This document shows, in pieces, positions 1-6,883 of a stretch of DNA of 6,883 nt. This stretch comes from Acidobacteriota bacterium. Lineage in GTDB: Bacteria; Acidobacteriota; UBA6911; RPQK01; DATIPO01. The notes under the pieces are model-generated. The model was not told where the DNA came from, did no database searches, and worked only from the letters and a program-made list of their open reading frames with translations. Both the position numbers and the translations under genes were made by a program. How positions within the stretch are numbered: the first letter of the stretch is position 1; each line of letters opens with the position of its first letter. The stretch is from assembly GCA_028277865.1 (NCBI GenBank), contig JANQFM010000646.1:1-6883 (forward strand). The letters are read 5' to 3'.

Positions 1-6796
<6,796 letters not shown>

Positions 6797-6883
6797 ACCC
6801 GATTCCCAAGCCTGCCGCGACGCCTATCTGGCCGGGGAGTTCGCTCCAAAGCCCAAGGTCCAAGGTCCAAGGTCGGGCGGAAG
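6797..6883. other. Upstream boundary segment, possible tail of a preceding gene
   Basis: In the frame of the megasynthase this stretch ends at TAG (6826-6824). In another minus frame it is open from the window edge to a TGA at 6795-6793, which overlaps the proposed TTG start as TTGA. Such a 4-base stop/start overlap is the usual arrangement for translationally coupled megasynthase genes, so the end of an upstream biosynthetic gene could lie here. The 29 residues visible in that frame (ending RRGRLGNRV) match no domain I recognise and include the heptamer array, so this is only a possibility. The third minus frame is also open, but further on its product is a shadow of the C domain. Confidence 0.25.
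6852..6874. repeat. Heptamer tandem repeat (TCCAAGG), about 3 units
   Basis: The plus strand reads CCCAAGG, TCCAAGG, TCCAAGG, TC in direct tandem. The same unit in the same orientation forms the longer array at 1371-1400. It lies just upstream of the proposed start of the megasynthase, in sequence of uncertain coding status. Confidence 0.9.

Overview
The window lies inside one very large minus-strand gene for a hybrid non-ribosomal peptide synthetase / type I polyketide synthase (NRPS-PKS). One reading frame stays open from about position 6823 down to position 1. It reads, in protein order: condensation (C), adenylation (A), peptidyl carrier (PCP), ketosynthase (KS), acyltransferase (AT) and the N-terminal half of a ketoreductase (KR), where the window ends. 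This is a full NRPS module followed by most of a PKS module. The active-site residues I looked for are present at normal spacings, so the protein looks functional. No convincing plus-strand gene, RNA gene, transposase or CRISPR array is visible.

Layout, right to left: 6883-6797 is an upstream boundary holding a short heptamer repeat and an in-frame TAG. C is 6769-5435, A 5362-3662, PCP 3628-3404, a repeat-rich linker 3403-3200, KS 3199-1928, a KS-AT linker 1927-1637, AT 1636-584, a post-AT linker 583-461, and KR N-terminal half 460-1. The A-domain binding-pocket residues read D-I-L-Q-F-G-L-I-W-K, close to the glycine signature. The AT carries GHSVGEY and HAFH, typical of malonyl-CoA. With an active KR, the unit would add glycine, extend it with a malonyl-derived C2 unit and reduce the beta-keto group, giving a 4-amino-3-hydroxybutanoyl (statine-like) segment. 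That product is an inference.

The striking feature is repetitive DNA of intergenic type inside this coding sequence. Seven short tandem arrays all have a 7-base period but at least five different unit sequences (TCCAAGG, AACTGCG, CTGACTT-like, CCGGTTN, GGCTGGG). There is also a pair of GGGGACAGTCCC palindromes and a CGCAAAG/GCCAAG-type repeat. Six of the seven arrays and both other motifs fall in a linker or loop that is longer than in related proteins (A5-A6 loop, A8-A9 loop, PCP-KS linker, AT loop before the catalytic serine). The seventh array sits at the 5' gene boundary. All the internal ones keep the frame open. Since 7 is not a multiple of 3, any change of one or two units would break the frame.

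Organism: a GC-rich bacterium (about 60% GC by eye) with a large secondary-metabolite locus. KS and AT wording resembles hybrid clusters of cyanobacteria and myxobacteria. The mixture of heptamer and GGGGACAGTCCC repeats resembles debris I associate with uncultured Acidobacteriota- or Planctomycetota-like genomes. This placement is a low-confidence guess.
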